DNA of 64,000 nucleotides from Vulgatibacter incomptus (GTDB lineage: Bacteria > Myxococcota > Myxococcia > Myxococcales > Vulgatibacteraceae): positions 2,415,501 to 2,479,500 of the forward strand of contig NZ_CP012332.1 of the NCBI RefSeq assembly GCF_001263175.1, in the 5' to 3' direction. Both the position numbers and the translations under genes were made by a program. Of the stretch, positions 7,856-16,756 are shown in pieces; within the stretch, counting starts at the first letter, position 1; each line of letters begins with the position of its first letter. The notes beneath the pieces were generated by a model. It did not search any database and was not told the origin of the DNA. It saw only the letters and a program-made list of their open reading frames with translations.

Positions 7856-9124
7856 CTACGCCCCGCGCGCGGCCCGAAGCGCCGCGACCCGGTCGAGGAT
7901 CGCGTCGGCGACGGCGGTCTTGGGCATCAGGGGCAGGCGCTCCACCTTGTCCGGCGCCACCAGCACCACGCGGTTGGTCGTGGTGCCGAAGCCGCTCTCC
8001 GCCTCCCCGACGTCGTTGGCGACCACGAGATCGAGGCGCTTGGCGGCGAGCTTGCCCCTGGCGTGCTCCTCCACCTTCTCGGTCTCGGCGGCGAAGCCCA
8101 CCAGGATCGGCCGCTGCTTCCTGCCCTCGACCCGCTCGGAGAAGGTCTTGAGCACGTCCGGGGTCCTCTCGAGGACCACGGACTCCTCGCCGGCCTGCTT
8201 CTTCGCCTTCTGGTCGAGGCGCACCGCCGGCCGCTGATCGGCGACCGCCGCCGCGGCGACGAAGACGTCGGCGTCGTTCGCGTGCTCGAGGGCCGCGTGG
8301 AGGAGCTCTTCGGCGGAGACGATCCGCACCAGCTTCACGCCCTCCGGCGGCGGAAGCTCCGTGGGACCCGTGAGGAGCACGACCTCGGCGCCCCGGCGCC
8401 GAGCCGCCTCGGCGACCGCGTAGCCCATCCGACCGGTGGAGGGATTGCTGAGGAAGCGCACGGGATCGAGGTGCTCGCGGGTGGGCCCAGCGGTGACCAC
8501 GATCTTCAAACCCTGCAGGTCCTTGGGCGAGAGGAGCCGCCGGATGGCCTCGAGGATCTCCTCCGGCTCCGCCAGGCGCCCCGGACCGACGTCACCGTCG
8601 GCCAGGAGCCCCGAGGCCGGTCCCACGAAGTGGAAGCGGCCGGTGCGCCGGAGCGCCTCGACGTTCTCCTGGACGAGGGAGTTCTCCCACATCGCCACGT
8701 TCATCGCCGGCGCCACCAGCACCGGGCAGCGCACGGCCAGGGCGGTGGTGCTGACGGCGTCGTTGCCCATGCCGGCCCGCACCCTCGCGATGAGGTCCGC
8801 GGTGGCGGGGGCGAGCACCAGCAGGTCGGAGCCGCGGGCCAGGTCGAGGTGCCCGTACTGCGCCTCCTGCGAGGGCTCGAGGACCTCGGTGAGGACCGGC
8901 GCTCCCGTGAGGGCCTGGACGGTGAGCGGGCCTACGAAGCGCGTGGCCGCCGCCGTCATCGCCGCGTGGACCTTCGCCCCGTCGTGGACGGCGAGGCGAA
9001 GGGCATGACACGCCTTGTATGCGGCGATTCCACCGCCGAATCCCCAGACGATGCGGCGGCCGGCGAGCGGGCCGCGGTCTTCGCGCGACATCGGGACCTC
9101 GAAGCGCCTGAAGGCGGCGCGCAT
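7856..9124 (-). CDS. coaBC: Bifunctional phosphopantothenoylcysteine decarboxylase/synthetase
   Basis: Catalyses two steps of coenzyme A synthesis: coupling of 4'-phosphopantothenate to cysteine (CoaB) and FMN-dependent decarboxylation (CoaC). The CoaC flavoprotein half covers about residues 20-200 (GGGIAAYKACHALR, VLAPATADLIA, VAPAMNVAMW). The CoaB half follows with VTAGPTREHLDPVRFLSN, STGRMGYAVAEAA and a C-terminal VANDVGEAESGFGTTTN. Total length of 422 aa is normal. A second start 11 codons in (Met at 9091, MSREDRGPL) is equally plausible and has GAGGTCC in front. Another CoA gene, coaX, lies 10 kb away in the same window. Confidence 0.93.
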   Translation of the reverse strand: MRAAFRRFEVPMSREDRGPLAGRRIVWGFGGGIAAYKACHALRLAVHDGAKVHAAMTAAATRFVGPLTVQALTGAPVLTEVLEPSQEAQYGHLDLARGSDLLVLAPATADLIARVRAGMGNDAVSTTALAVRCPVLVAPAMNVAMWENSLVQENVEALRRTGRFHFVGPASGLLADGDVGPGRLAEPEEILEAIRRLLSPKDLQGLKIVVTAGPTREHLDPVRFLSNPSTGRMGYAVAEAARRRGAEVVLLTGPTELPPPEGVKLVRIVSAEELLHAALEHANDADVFVAAAAVADQRPAVRLDQKAKKQAGEESVVLERTPDVLKTFSERVEGRKQRPILVGFAAETEKVEEHARGKLAAKRLDLVVANDVGEAESGFGTTTNRVVLVAPDKVERLPLMPKTAVADAILDRVAALRAARGA

Positions 9125-9164
9125 CGCTCGTATCGTTTTCGAACCCGGAGGGTCAACGCGCCAT

Positions 9165-9581
9165 TCAATGTGAGCCGGGGTCGAGGCGGAGCCTCCTCCG
9201 GACCTCGTCCGGCGGCAGCGGCTCGCCCTTCCCGATGCCCTCGCAGGCGCGGGCCTCCCGCTCCCACGCGGCGGGATCCTTCACGAGCTCCCGCCAGAAG
9301 GGATAGGCGCGGCACTGCCCGGGCTTCACCGGCTCCACGGAGCACAGGTTGTCCACGAGGAAGGGGCATCCGGAGCCGCTCTCCTCGACCTCGATCGCCC
9401 AGGTCCCGTCGACGAGGCGCGTGAGGAAGCGGCGCTTCAGCCCGGCGAGGGGTAGCCCGAGATGCTTCGCCAGCCGGGCGGGCTCGTCGGCGGCGAGGTA
9501 GACGAAGCCGGGCCGGCGGCAGCAGTCGCCGCAGCGGGTACATTCGAATCGGAATCCGCGCTCGGCCGGAGGAGCATCCAC
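9165..9581 (-). CDS. YkgJ-family cysteine cluster protein
   Basis: Protein of about 138 aa with the cysteine layout of the YkgJ/UPF0153 family, thought to bind a metal or Fe-S cluster. An N-terminal CTRCGDCCRRPGFVYL block is followed by GSGCPFLVDNLCSVE and KPGQCRAYPFW. The function is not known. The start is uncertain: the GTG at 9581 gives a family-like length and puts the first Cys block near residue 15, while the open frame continues upstream without family similarity. It lies 40 bases upstream of coaBC in the same direction and may share its transcript. Confidence 0.75.
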   Translation of the reverse strand: MDAPPAERGFRFECTRCGDCCRRPGFVYLAADEPARLAKHLGLPLAGLKRRFLTRLVDGTWAIEVEESGSGCPFLVDNLCSVEPVKPGQCRAYPFWRELVKDPAAWEREARACEGIGKGEPLPPDEVRRRLRLDPGSH

Positions 9582-9677
9582 GATGGGCCCCAGCGTAGCC
9601 GAAGTAGCGTCCGTCGTACGTGCGAAGTCGCCGGCAGGCTTGACCGATGGGCCCCGGCGTGGAGAAGTTCGCTCGCC

Positions 9678-10706
9678 TTGAACCCGTCCTCCCCTTCCGA
9701 CGAAGCGATCCTCGCGTCCCGCCCCGCCTACGTCTTCCTGGTGGCGGTCCTCGCCATCCACCTGACGATCGGCTCCTTCGTCCAGGTCGCCAACCCCGCG
9801 TTCGGCATCGCCTTCGACGAGCTCTTCGTCTTCGCAGGGCTGACGATCGCGCTCGTGCGGTCGATGAACTACCGGCCGGCGCCCTTCCTCGCGATGCGCG
9901 CTCCCCAGCCGTGGGCTTGGCCGAAGGTGGTGCTGGCCGCCGGCGCCGGCTTCTTCGCGGCGGGCGCGCTGAACGCCCTCAACCGCCTCGTGGTCGGCCC
10001 CGAGATCTCCTCGCGCTTCGACGTGACGCGCCTCTTCGAGGTCCGCTCGGTCTTCGAGGGGGTCCTGCTGGTGGCGGGCGTCGCGGTCTTCGCGCCCTTC
10101 GGCGAGGAGCTCCTCTTCCGCGGCTACCTCATGCGGGTGCTCCGGGCCCGCTACGGCTGGAAGGGGGCGCTCTTCGTCACCAGCGCCCTCTTCGCCGTGG
10201 TCCACTTCAACCCGGCGTCGGTCCTCGCCCTCTTCGGCCTCGGCCTGGTCTTCGGGCTGATCCGGCTCTGGACCGGCTCGATCTGGCCCTCGATGCTCGC
10301 CCACTCGATCCAGAACGGGGTCGCATCGGCGCTGGTGCTCAGCGGCGTCTCGGGCCAGTCGCCAGACGAGCTCCCGGGCCTGGAAGCGATCGGCCTCCTG
10401 GCGATCTCGGCGCCCTTCGTCGTCCTCGCCCTTGGGCTCCTGCGACGGAAGGCGACGCCCGATCCCGAGACCTCAGCGGTGGACGAGGAGGCGGGACACC
10501 ACATCCACCTCTCGCGAGTCGCACGCCCCCTCGCGATAGGCGTCGCGGCGGCGGTGGTGGCGATCGTCCTGCTCTTCGTCGTCGACGGAAAAGCGGTCGG
10601 GGCCCGGATCGGCAGGAAGACGGCGCCGCAGCCCGCGCCAAGCACCAACGAGCCGGACCATCGAGGGACCGGCGCCTCGGTGGCTCCATCGTCGCCGAAG
10701 ACCTAA
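9678..10706 (+). CDS. CPBP-family intramembrane glutamic protease
   Basis: Membrane protein, 342 aa from the TTG at 9678, with about eight hydrophobic helices. It carries the Abi/CPBP (CaaX protease-like, Rce1-type) motifs: EELLFR at residues 143-148, FAVVHF, and HSIQN in the next helix, which together provide the catalytic glutamates and histidines. Members cleave prenylated or other membrane substrates or act in self-immunity; the substrate here is unknown. A C-terminal helix (about residues 285-305) and a polar Pro/Lys tail extend past the protease core. The TTG start has GGAGAAG ten bases upstream, and the longer open frame overlaps the divergent gene. A perfect 14-bp hairpin follows the stop. 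Confidence 0.82.
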   Translation: MNPSSPSDEAILASRPAYVFLVAVLAIHLTIGSFVQVANPAFGIAFDELFVFAGLTIALVRSMNYRPAPFLAMRAPQPWAWPKVVLAAGAGFFAAGALNALNRLVVGPEISSRFDVTRLFEVRSVFEGVLLVAGVAVFAPFGEELLFRGYLMRVLRARYGWKGALFVTSALFAVVHFNPASVLALFGLGLVFGLIRLWTGSIWPSMLAHSIQNGVASALVLSGVSGQSPDELPGLEAIGLLAISAPFVVLALGLLRRKATPDPETSAVDEEAGHHIHLSRVARPLAIGVAAAVVAIVLLFVVDGKAVGARIGRKTAPQPAPSTNEPDHRGTGASVAPSSPKT

Positions 10707-10720
10707 CCGTCGAGTAAGCT

Positions 10721-10753
10721 CCGCCGCGGGCGCATGGGTTGCGCCCGCGGCGG
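10721..10753 (+). terminator. Perfect 14-bp hairpin after CPBP gene
   Basis: CCGCCGCGGGCGCA (10721-10734) pairs fully with TGCGCCCGCGGCGG (10740-10753) around a 5-base loop, 15 bases after the stop codon. There is a short pyrimidine run (CCTCTCTC) but no true T tract. It is probably the terminator of the CPBP protease gene. Confidence 0.65.
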
Positions 10754-11253
10754 GCCTCTCTCGTTGAGGCGCGGTGGCGGGATTGCTTCGCGGCTCCGCG
10801 CAGCTCGCGAGGCGGGCGGAGGTTCCGGTCCTCCGCCGGGAGGGACGTAGGCGACCATCGGCCACCCGGAAGTCGGTCGGGAGCGAGGTCGCCCCGCCAA
10901 TCCGCACTTCCCCGGAAAAATGAGAGCAGGAGACACTTCCTGCGAAAGCTACTCTGCGAAAATCGTGGCGATCCTTCGATGCTCGCCCTTCGAAAAAGTT
11001 TCGCCTTCTTGGGCTTCTGACGAAGCCTCTCTGGGTTCATTCAACACTTTGGCGTCCGAATGATTCCCGGTCAGGCAAGCAGGCGGAATCGCTGCTCTTC
11101 GCGCACACCCGGTGCGCTCACACATCGATCAGTGCCACGAACGGGCGATCGACGTATACGCGTTTCGGGAAAACGAACCGATCGCCGCCGGCGGGACCTC
11201 GTGCGATCCCCGCTCACAAGGCGGACTGATCTGCAAAGCGCCCGCTCAAAAAA
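10754..11253. other. Gene-free gap with several small hairpins
   Basis: This gap of 500 bases lies between the hairpin after the CPBP gene and the convergent HAD gene. No open frame in it has coding character, and the stretch around 10910-11060 is visibly less GC-rich than its surroundings. Stem-loops seen: GCAGGA/TCCTGC at 10926-10943, GCGCAC/GTGCGC at 11101-11117, and a nested pair with outer arms GGCGATCG/CGATCGCC (11144-11151 and 11179-11186) and inner arms CGTTT/AAACG (11161-11165 and 11171-11175). It could encode a small RNA or be remnant sequence; no known RNA family was recognised. Confidence 0.4.
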
Positions 11254-12057
11254 TCAGGCGATGAGCTCCTTGGCGACCAGGATCGCTGCCGCCAGCTCCT
11301 GGAAGCCCTCGCCGCCCTTGGAGTGCGTCACCCACGACGGGAGCGCCTCGAGCTCGCCGCGGACCTTCTTCACGTCGGCGACGCCGAAGCTCGCGGAGAA
11401 CGCGTCGAAGAGGGGCTCGTCGTTCGGCGCGTCGCCGATGAAGGCGAAGCGCGAGCGATCGCGGGGGAGCTTCGCCTTCGCCACCTCCACGAGGAGGCGG
11501 TCGGCGGCGGTCGCCTTGTCGAAGTCGCCCAGCCAGACGTTCACGTGGAGGCTGGAGCGCACGGCTCGCGCGCCCCTCGCCCGGCAGGCCTCCGCGATGC
11601 GGATCGCGTCCTCCTGCGACAGCTTCACGTCCTCGTTCCAGTCGATGGAGAGAGCCACCTCGGTGTAGCCCGAGTCCACCGAGAGCTTGGCGCCGGGCAC
11701 CTCGGCGCAGACCTCGGCCACGAGCTTCTCGAGCTTGCGCCGATCGCGGCGCCGGCGGGCCTCGTCGTCCGTGTAATACATCCGGTGGACGGCGCCCTTG
11801 CGGCCCTTGACGAAGGTCACGCCGCCGCTCTCCGCGATGCAGGCGTCGACCGGAAACGTCCGCGCGATGAGCTCACCCCACCCCGCGGGCCTCCCGGTGA
11901 CCACGGCGAGGAAGAGCCCCGCCTCCTTCAGCTCGGAGAGAGCCGCGTAGGTCTCCGCTTCGAGGCGTCCCTTCGTGGTCAGGGTGCCGTCGAAGTCGGT
12001 GAGGAGGCCCCGGAGGCCGGCGAGCATCTCGCGGGGGCAGTGGTCGAGTGTGCGCAT
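11254..12057 (-). CDS. HAD-superfamily phosphatase, Cof/IIB type
   Basis: Cytoplasmic HAD hydrolase, 267 aa. Motif I is LLTDFDGTLTT near residue 20, motif II is AVVTGRPAGW, and motif IV is FAFIGDAPNDEPLFDAF near residue 205. An alpha/beta cap domain inserted between motifs II and III fits type IIB (Cof, sucrose-phosphate phosphatase or mannosyl-3-phosphoglycerate phosphatase-like). The substrate cannot be read from the sequence. The ATG at 12057 is preferred over the upstream Met because the extra 20 residues are Arg-rich and lack family similarity. The gene is transcribed in the same direction as the radical SAM gene, 88 bases downstream of it. Confidence 0.8.
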   Translation of the reverse strand: MRTLDHCPREMLAGLRGLLTDFDGTLTTKGRLEAETYAALSELKEAGLFLAVVTGRPAGWGELIARTFPVDACIAESGGVTFVKGRKGAVHRMYYTDDEARRRRDRRKLEKLVAEVCAEVPGAKLSVDSGYTEVALSIDWNEDVKLSQEDAIRIAEACRARGARAVRSSLHVNVWLGDFDKATAADRLLVEVAKAKLPRDRSRFAFIGDAPNDEPLFDAFSASFGVADVKKVRGELEALPSWVTHSKGGEGFQELAAAILVAKELIA

Positions 12058-12145
12058 GGCGCGCCTTGTACGGATCCCGCCCGCCGGCTGCAAGCGACAC
12101 TTCGAGGGCAATCGCACGTCAGCTCAACGTTGCGCCCCCGGAAGG

Positions 12146-13429
12146 TCAGCGCTCGTCCAGACCGCGGGCGAAATTGCCAATCACGAGTCCGGGCCTCGCC
12201 TTCTGCAGACGCTCGAGGAGCTGCGGCACGCCGATGGGATCCCCGGAGGTCTCGGCGCCCGCCGCCACCGCCAGGTACTGCTGGGGGTCGATGCAGAGCG
12301 AACGGGTCTGCACCTGATCGACCCGATGGCGCGCCACCAGGTCGCAGAGGGCCTCCACCTCGCCCTCCCGATCGGTCACCCCGGGGAAGAGCAGGAGGTT
12401 CAAGGCCACGTAGCCGCCCCGCTTCCGGGCGACGCCGATCGACGCGTCGACGTCGGAGAAGTCGTAGCCGATGGGCCGGTAGTACGCCGAGTAGAGCGAG
12501 GGGTTCGCCGAGTTCAGCGACACGCGCACGGCGTCGAGGCCGGCGGCGAAGAGAGCGTCGAGGCCCTCGGTGAGCGAGCCGTTCGTGTTGATGTTGATCG
12601 AGCCGCGGGAGGTCGCTTCGCGCATCTTCCGGATCGCCTTCTCGATCACCTTCCAGCGGGTCAGCGGCTCGCCCTCGCAGCCCTGGCCGAAGGAGACCAT
12701 CGTGCGACCGGGCGCGTTGACCAGATGGTGGATCCCCACCCGCGCCATCTCCTCGGCCAGGGGCGCGTCGTCCATCCGCTCGTGGGAGGCGGGAGGGCCG
12801 TCCTCGGGCTGGTCCGAGATGCAGCCGACGCAGCGAGCGTTGCACATGATCGAGGCCGGGATCGCGCCCTCGTCGCGGCAGTAGAAGAGGTTCTGCGAGG
12901 TGAAGCAGCGGTACTCCAGCGCGCAGATCTTCAGCTGCCGCAGGATGCGATTGCTCGAATCGGCGAGGAGGCGCGCGTGCACGAGCCCCTCGAGCTCCGG
13001 CGTGGAGAACTGCCGCGGATCCCAATGGGTGCGGCGATCGGTGTGGAGCGCCCAGACCACCGGGCCGTCCTCGCCCCAGCCCGCCGCGGTATAGGCCCAC
13101 TGCGGCAACACCGGCGCGCCGGCCAGGGGCTCGTCCGCAGGCAGGAGGGTCCGCGTCCAGCCCGGCTGAACGAAGGCGCCTACGGCGGTGGGCACGAAGG
13201 TGCGCCCATCCACCGTGATCTCGTCGACGATGATCGGCTCCCCGGTCTCGGGATCGATGCCGATGGGCAGGCGCCCCGGCAGCGAGGTGACCCGGCCGAA
13301 CTCCGGGAGCGGGACCGGCGTCTCGTCGGGCTCTCCCACCGCCTCTCCGTGCCGGGCCGCGGCGAGGAGCGTCGGGTGGTCGTAGAGGCGTCCTTCCGGA
13401 TCGGCGAAGAGGAGGCGGGGCGAGGCCAT
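12146..13429 (-). CDS. Radical SAM protein of unknown substrate
   Basis: Protein of 427 aa with the canonical 4Fe-4S motif CNARCVGC (Cys196, Cys200, Cys203), which places it among the radical S-adenosylmethionine enzymes. A TIM-barrel-like core follows, including [58 protein letters not shown] and a late LLLFPGVTD strand. About 190 residues precede the motif, which is unusually long, and contain three extra cysteines (169, 175, 184). This N-terminal region could hold a substrate or extra cluster-binding domain. The start [14 protein letters not shown] at 13429 is chosen because upstream residues are Arg-rich and overlap the repeat element. Function unknown. Confidence 0.78.
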   Translation of the reverse strand: MASPRLLFADPEGRLYDHPTLLAAARHGEAVGEPDETPVPLPEFGRVTSLPGRLPIGIDPETGEPIIVDEITVDGRTFVPTAVGAFVQPGWTRTLLPADEPLAGAPVLPQWAYTAAGWGEDGPVVWALHTDRRTHWDPRQFSTPELEGLVHARLLADSSNRILRQLKICALEYRCFTSQNLFYCRDEGAIPASIMCNARCVGCISDQPEDGPPASHERMDDAPLAEEMARVGIHHLVNAPGRTMVSFGQGCEGEPLTRWKVIEKAIRKMREATSRGSININTNGSLTEGLDALFAAGLDAVRVSLNSANPSLYSAYYRPIGYDFSDVDASIGVARKRGGYVALNLLLFPGVTDREGEVEALCDLVARHRVDQVQTRSLCIDPQQYLAVAAGAETSGDPIGVPQLLERLQKARPGLVIGNFARGLDER

Positions 13430-13511
13430 GGCGAGAATCCCTGGAGTCGGACCGGCGGGCCCAGAGGTGCGGACCCCTGCTAACAAATGCCGGGGCAGTA
13501 CGCCAACGGAG

Positions 13512-13550
13512 TGAAGAAATCGGCCCCGCCGAAGCGGGCCCGCTCTCTTC
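13512..13550. terminator. Hairpin of dispersed element, copy D
   Basis: GAAGA...CGGCCCCGC and GCGGGCCCG...TCTTC form an interrupted stem around a CGAA loop. As in loci A and B/C, the stem begins with GAAG and ends with CTTC followed by AGC. It lies upstream of alanine dehydrogenase and upstream of the divergent radical SAM gene, so it is not placed like a simple terminator of either neighbour. Confidence 0.45.
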
Positions 13551-13552
13551 AG

Positions 13553-13607
13553 CTCGCGCTTCGCGCGAGGGCCCTCCTTTTCGTTTGCTCGCCTCCGGCT
13601 CGCGAGC
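13553..13607 (+). repeat. Dispersed intergenic core repeat, copy D (degenerate)
   Basis: Follows the hairpin at 13512-13550 with the same spacing as copy A. Conserved blocks are CGCGCTTCGCGCG, CTTTTCGTTTGCTC and GCCTCCGGCTCGCGAGC. It is more diverged than copies A, B and E but keeps the order hairpin, CAGC, small GC palindrome, then the TTTTCGTTTGCTC block. It ends about 75 bases upstream of the ald start codon. Confidence 0.6.
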
Positions 13608-13680
13608 TTCAACGCGAGTCGACTTGCCCGGACAAGCGGTCGGAGGTACGTTCCGCCGCCATTTCGGAGGTCAGCTAGCC

Positions 13681-14811
13681 GTGATCGTAGGCGTTCCCAA
13701 GGAAATCAAGGTTCGTGAGTATCGCGTGGGCATGGTGCCCGGCTTCGTGAGGGCCCTCACCTCGCGGGGACACCAGGTCCTCGTGCAGAAGGGCGCGGGC
13801 CTCGGCTCGTTCATCTCCGACGACGACTACGTCGCCGCCGGCGCGACGATGATCGAAACGGCCGACGAGGTCTGGAAGCGTGCGGAGATGATCGTCAAGG
13901 TCAAGGAGCCGCTCGCCGAGGAGTACGAGCGGATCCAGACCGGCCAGACCATCTACACCTTCTTCCACCTCGCCGCGGTCCCCGCCCTCGCCAAGGTCCT
14001 CGTCGAGAAGAAGGTCACGTCGATCGCCTACGAGACCATCCAGCTCCCCAACGGCTCGCTTCCCCTCCTGAAGCCGATGTCCGAGGTCGCGGGCCGCCTC
14101 GCGGTCCAGGTGGGCGCGATGAGCCTCTTCCGCGAGAAGGGCGGCAAGGGGATCCTCCTCGGCGGCGTGCCCGGCGTTCGCCGCGGCCGCGTCACCGTGA
14201 TCGGCGGCGGCGCCGTCGGCACCAACGCCGCCAAGATGGCCCTCGGGCTCGGCGCCGAGGTCACCATCCTCGACACCAACCTCGAGCGCCTCGGCTACCT
14301 CGACGACATCTTCGGCGGGCGGGTCACCACGCTCTTCTCGAACCAGCACAACATCCACCGCTCGGTCGTGGAGTCCGACCTCGTGGTGGGCGCGGTTCTC
14401 ATCCCCGGCGCCGCCGCTCCCAAGCTCGTCACCGAGGCGATGCTGAAGGAGATGGGCGAGGGTTCGGTGGTGGTCGACGTGGCGGTGGACCAGGGCGGCT
14501 GCATCGAGACCTGCGTCCCGACGACCCACGAGAACCCGACCTTCATCAAGCACGGCGTGGTCCACTACTGCGTGGCCAACATGCCGGGCGCCGTGGCCCA
14601 GACGTCCACCTACGCGCTCAACAACGCAACCGAGCCCTACGGCATCAAGCTGGCCCAGCTCGGCGCGATCGAGGCGATCCAGTCGGACAAGCCGCTGGCC
14701 CTCGGCGTGAACACCTACAACGGCGCCGTGACCTACGAGGCCGTGGCGACCTCCCTCGGCATGCCCTACACCCCGCTGGCCGAGGCCCTCGCCGGCAAGG
14801 TCAGGGCGTAG
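13681..14811 (+). CDS. ald: Alanine dehydrogenase
   Basis: NAD-dependent enzyme that reversibly deaminates L-alanine to pyruvate and ammonia, 376 aa, cytoplasmic, usually a hexamer. Recognised by [19 protein letters not shown] at the N-terminus, the substrate Lys in IVKVKEPL, the His in [11 protein letters not shown], the Rossmann motif [20 protein letters not shown], the loop [16 protein letters not shown], and [20 protein letters not shown] near the C-terminus. The start is GTG at 13681, preceded by GGAGGTC; the open frame extends further upstream but into the repeat element. The gene is monocistronic, with a good intrinsic terminator after it. Confidence 0.95.
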   Translation: MIVGVPKEIKVREYRVGMVPGFVRALTSRGHQVLVQKGAGLGSFISDDDYVAAGATMIETADEVWKRAEMIVKVKEPLAEEYERIQTGQTIYTFFHLAAVPALAKVLVEKKVTSIAYETIQLPNGSLPLLKPMSEVAGRLAVQVGAMSLFREKGGKGILLGGVPGVRRGRVTVIGGGAVGTNAAKMALGLGAEVTILDTNLERLGYLDDIFGGRVTTLFSNQHNIHRSVVESDLVVGAVLIPGAAAPKLVTEAMLKEMGEGSVVVDVAVDQGGCIETCVPTTHENPTFIKHGVVHYCVANMPGAVAQTSTYALNNATEPYGIKLAQLGAIEAIQSDKPLALGVNTYNGAVTYEAVATSLGMPYTPLAEALAGKVRA

Positions 14812-14859
14812 GTCAGGATGACGCGCCGCGGCCTCGGCTGCGGTGACGTTCTGTCGAAG

Positions 14860-14894
14860 AAGCCCGCCGCCCATTGGGCCGGCGGGCTTTTTCG
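14860..14894 (+). terminator. Intrinsic terminator of ald
   Basis: AAGCCCGCCG and CGGCGGGCTT pair around a short CCCATTGGGC inner region and are followed by TTTTC. It lies 49 bases after the ald stop codon. Confidence 0.85.
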
Positions 14895-15136
14895 CGTCCT
14901 CCGGGGCATTCGGCGCCATCGCGAGCCTCTGGCGCGGCTGCTGCATCGTACCTACGCCAGTAGTAGGACGCGAAGGAGCGGCGACCCGCCCCGAGCACCG
15001 CAGCTCCTTCGCGATACGAGCGCCCGGAATACAGGCAAGGGACCTCGTGTTCGGGTGTGCATAGTGGTTATCCTGCGAAGGTAAGAAGGGTTTTCGTCGA
15101 ATTGCGGTACCCTTCGGACCGACGCGCTTCGGGGCG
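14895..15136 (+). other. Upstream region of the ECF sigma gene with inverted repeat
   Basis: This stretch holds no gene. It contains an 11-bp perfect inverted repeat, CGCGAAGGAGC at 14969-14979 and GCTCCTTCGCG at 15003-15013, separated by 23 bases. It lies about 120 bases upstream of the sigma factor start and could be an operator or the stem of a leader RNA. No consensus promoter was recognised with confidence; an autoregulated ECF promoter could lie here. Confidence 0.4.
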
Positions 15137-15811
15137 ATGGAGAAGACGGTGTTCGACTTTCGCCACACCAATGCCACCCGCAGGGAGTTCGAGTCGCTGA
15201 CCCTCGAACACCTCGATCCCCTTTATTCGGCTGCGCTGCGGCTGACCAAGAACGAGCGGGACGCGGAAGACCTGGTTCAGGACACGTTCCTGCGCGCCTA
15301 CCGCTTCTTCGACAAGTTCGAGCGCGGCACCAACATCAAGGCCTGGCTCTTCAAGATCCTCACCAACACCTTCATCAACCGCTACCGCCGGAAGGTGAAG
15401 GAGCGCACGGTCGTCGAGGGCGCGGAGAAGGAGACGGTCCACGAGCGGTTCATCAGCCGCCGGGCCACCGAGTACGCCGCCAACCCCGAGCAGTATTTCT
15501 TCGACCGCCTCCTCTCGGACGACGTGCTCCGCTCGATCGACGAGCTCCCGATCGACTTCCGGCTCGTGGTGATCCTCGCCGACCTCCAGGACTTCTCGTA
15601 CAACGAGATCGCCGAGATCGTCGGGTGCCCGGTGGGCACCGTGATGAGCCGGCTCTACCGCGGGCGGAAGCTTCTCCAGAAGAAGCTCAAGGACTTCGCG
15701 CGCGGGTCGGGCATGGTCTCCGACGAGGCCATCGACGCGGCGCTCGCTCCGAAGGAGCCGAAGGGCCCCACTGACCTCGGCGAGTTCCGCCGCAAGCGCG
15801 CGGCGACCTGA
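15137..15811 (+). CDS. ECF-family RNA polymerase sigma factor
   Basis: Sigma-70 family, extracytoplasmic-function type, 224 aa. Region 2 spans about residues 25-90 ([54 protein letters not shown]). Region 4 spans about 130-185 ([40 protein letters not shown]). A tail of about 35 residues follows region 4. An acidic/basic linker of about 45 residues sits between the two regions. The next gene, 39 bases downstream, encodes a zinc-finger anti-sigma factor, so the pair forms a typical ECF module. The stimulus is not evident from the sequence. Confidence 0.9.
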   Translation: MEKTVFDFRHTNATRREFESLTLEHLDPLYSAALRLTKNERDAEDLVQDTFLRAYRFFDKFERGTNIKAWLFKILTNTFINRYRRKVKERTVVEGAEKETVHERFISRRATEYAANPEQYFFDRLLSDDVLRSIDELPIDFRLVVILADLQDFSYNEIAEIVGCPVGTVMSRLYRGRKLLQKKLKDFARGSGMVSDEAIDAALAPKEPKGPTDLGEFRRKRAAT

Positions 15812-15850
15812 TGCATTCTTCCATGAGAGCCGCAACACGAGGGTCATCCG

Positions 15851-16633
15851 ATGGAATGCCGTGACCTCGAGCGCCTGCTCCCCGCCTACGCGGACGGGGA
15901 GTTCGCGTCGAGCGAGAGTGCCGAGGCCGAGCTCCATCTCTCGGGCTGCCCGGATTGTCGCGATCAGGTGGCGAGGCAGCTCGCCTTCCGGGCCTTCCTC
16001 CAGGCCCGCGCATCGGAGACCCGCGCCGAGGCGCCCGGAACCCTGCGCGCACGGATCCGCAAGGACATCGCCAAGGAGCGGGCCGTCGAGAACCTGCGGC
16101 GCTTCGCAGCCTACTCGGCGGTGGCCGCCGGCCTGGTCGTGGTCGCGAGCACGGGCTACGTCGTCGCCGGCAAAGGCGTCAGCGAAACGGCCCCCATGGA
16201 CGTGGTCCTCGACGCCATCGACAAGCACTCCCGGGCGCTCCCGGTCGAGGTCACCCCTGCGTCGACCGGCGACGTGAGCTCCTGGTTCCGCGGCAAGGTC
16301 GACTTCAACGTCAGCGCCCCCACCTTCAGCTCCCCCACCGCCCCCAGGCTCGTGGGAGCGCGCCTCGCCAACGTCAAGGATCGGCAGGCGGCGTATCTCG
16401 TGTACGGCGGCGACGAGCCTAGCAAGCGGATGACACTCCTGGTGTTCCCGGGCGGCGACGTGCACCTCCCGGACGGTCACCGCAAGCACGTCGGCGGCCA
16501 CGACGTGGTCATCGCGAACGAACGCGGCTACAACGTGGCCCTCTGGGAGAAAAAGGGCATCGTCTATTCGCTGGTCTCGGACCTCGACGAGAACGACGTC
16601 TTCCAGCTCGTGTCGCAGGTCGAAGACCGATAG
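15851..16633 (+). CDS. Zinc-finger (zf-HC2) transmembrane anti-sigma factor
   Basis: A 260-aa single-pass membrane protein. The N-terminal ZAS domain has Cys3 and the H-x3-C-x2-C motif in LHLSGCPDCRDQ (residues about 30-41), which in this family binds zinc and holds the sigma factor. A transmembrane helix follows at about residues 88-110 (AYSAVAAGLVVVASTGYVVA). The remaining 150 residues are predicted to be periplasmic and include a beta-rich VSAPTFSSPTAPRLVGARL and VVIANERGYNVALWEKKGI region resembling the sensor part of such proteins. It sits directly downstream of the ECF sigma gene and is inferred to sequester it until an envelope signal arrives. Confidence 0.85.
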   Translation: MECRDLERLLPAYADGEFASSESAEAELHLSGCPDCRDQVARQLAFRAFLQARASETRAEAPGTLRARIRKDIAKERAVENLRRFAAYSAVAAGLVVVASTGYVVAGKGVSETAPMDVVLDAIDKHSRALPVEVTPASTGDVSSWFRGKVDFNVSAPTFSSPTAPRLVGARLANVKDRQAAYLVYGGDEPSKRMTLLVFPGGDVHLPDGHRKHVGGHDVVIANERGYNVALWEKKGIVYSLVSDLDENDVFQLVSQVEDR

Positions 16634-16756
16634 AACGCCGGAGCGCGTCACCAACTGTCAGTTCTTTGACTTGCTCGCTCCCCGCGCCTAGCCTCCGCTA
16701 TTCGCCAGGACGCGCCCGATCGAGGTGCGTGCCGCACGCAGGGGCCACGAGGGGAC

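Noticed and set aside
10739-11040. Short open frames within the 10.7-11.25 kb gap
   Set aside because: They are Arg/Ser/Pro-rich, lack ribosome binding sites and do not resemble any protein family.
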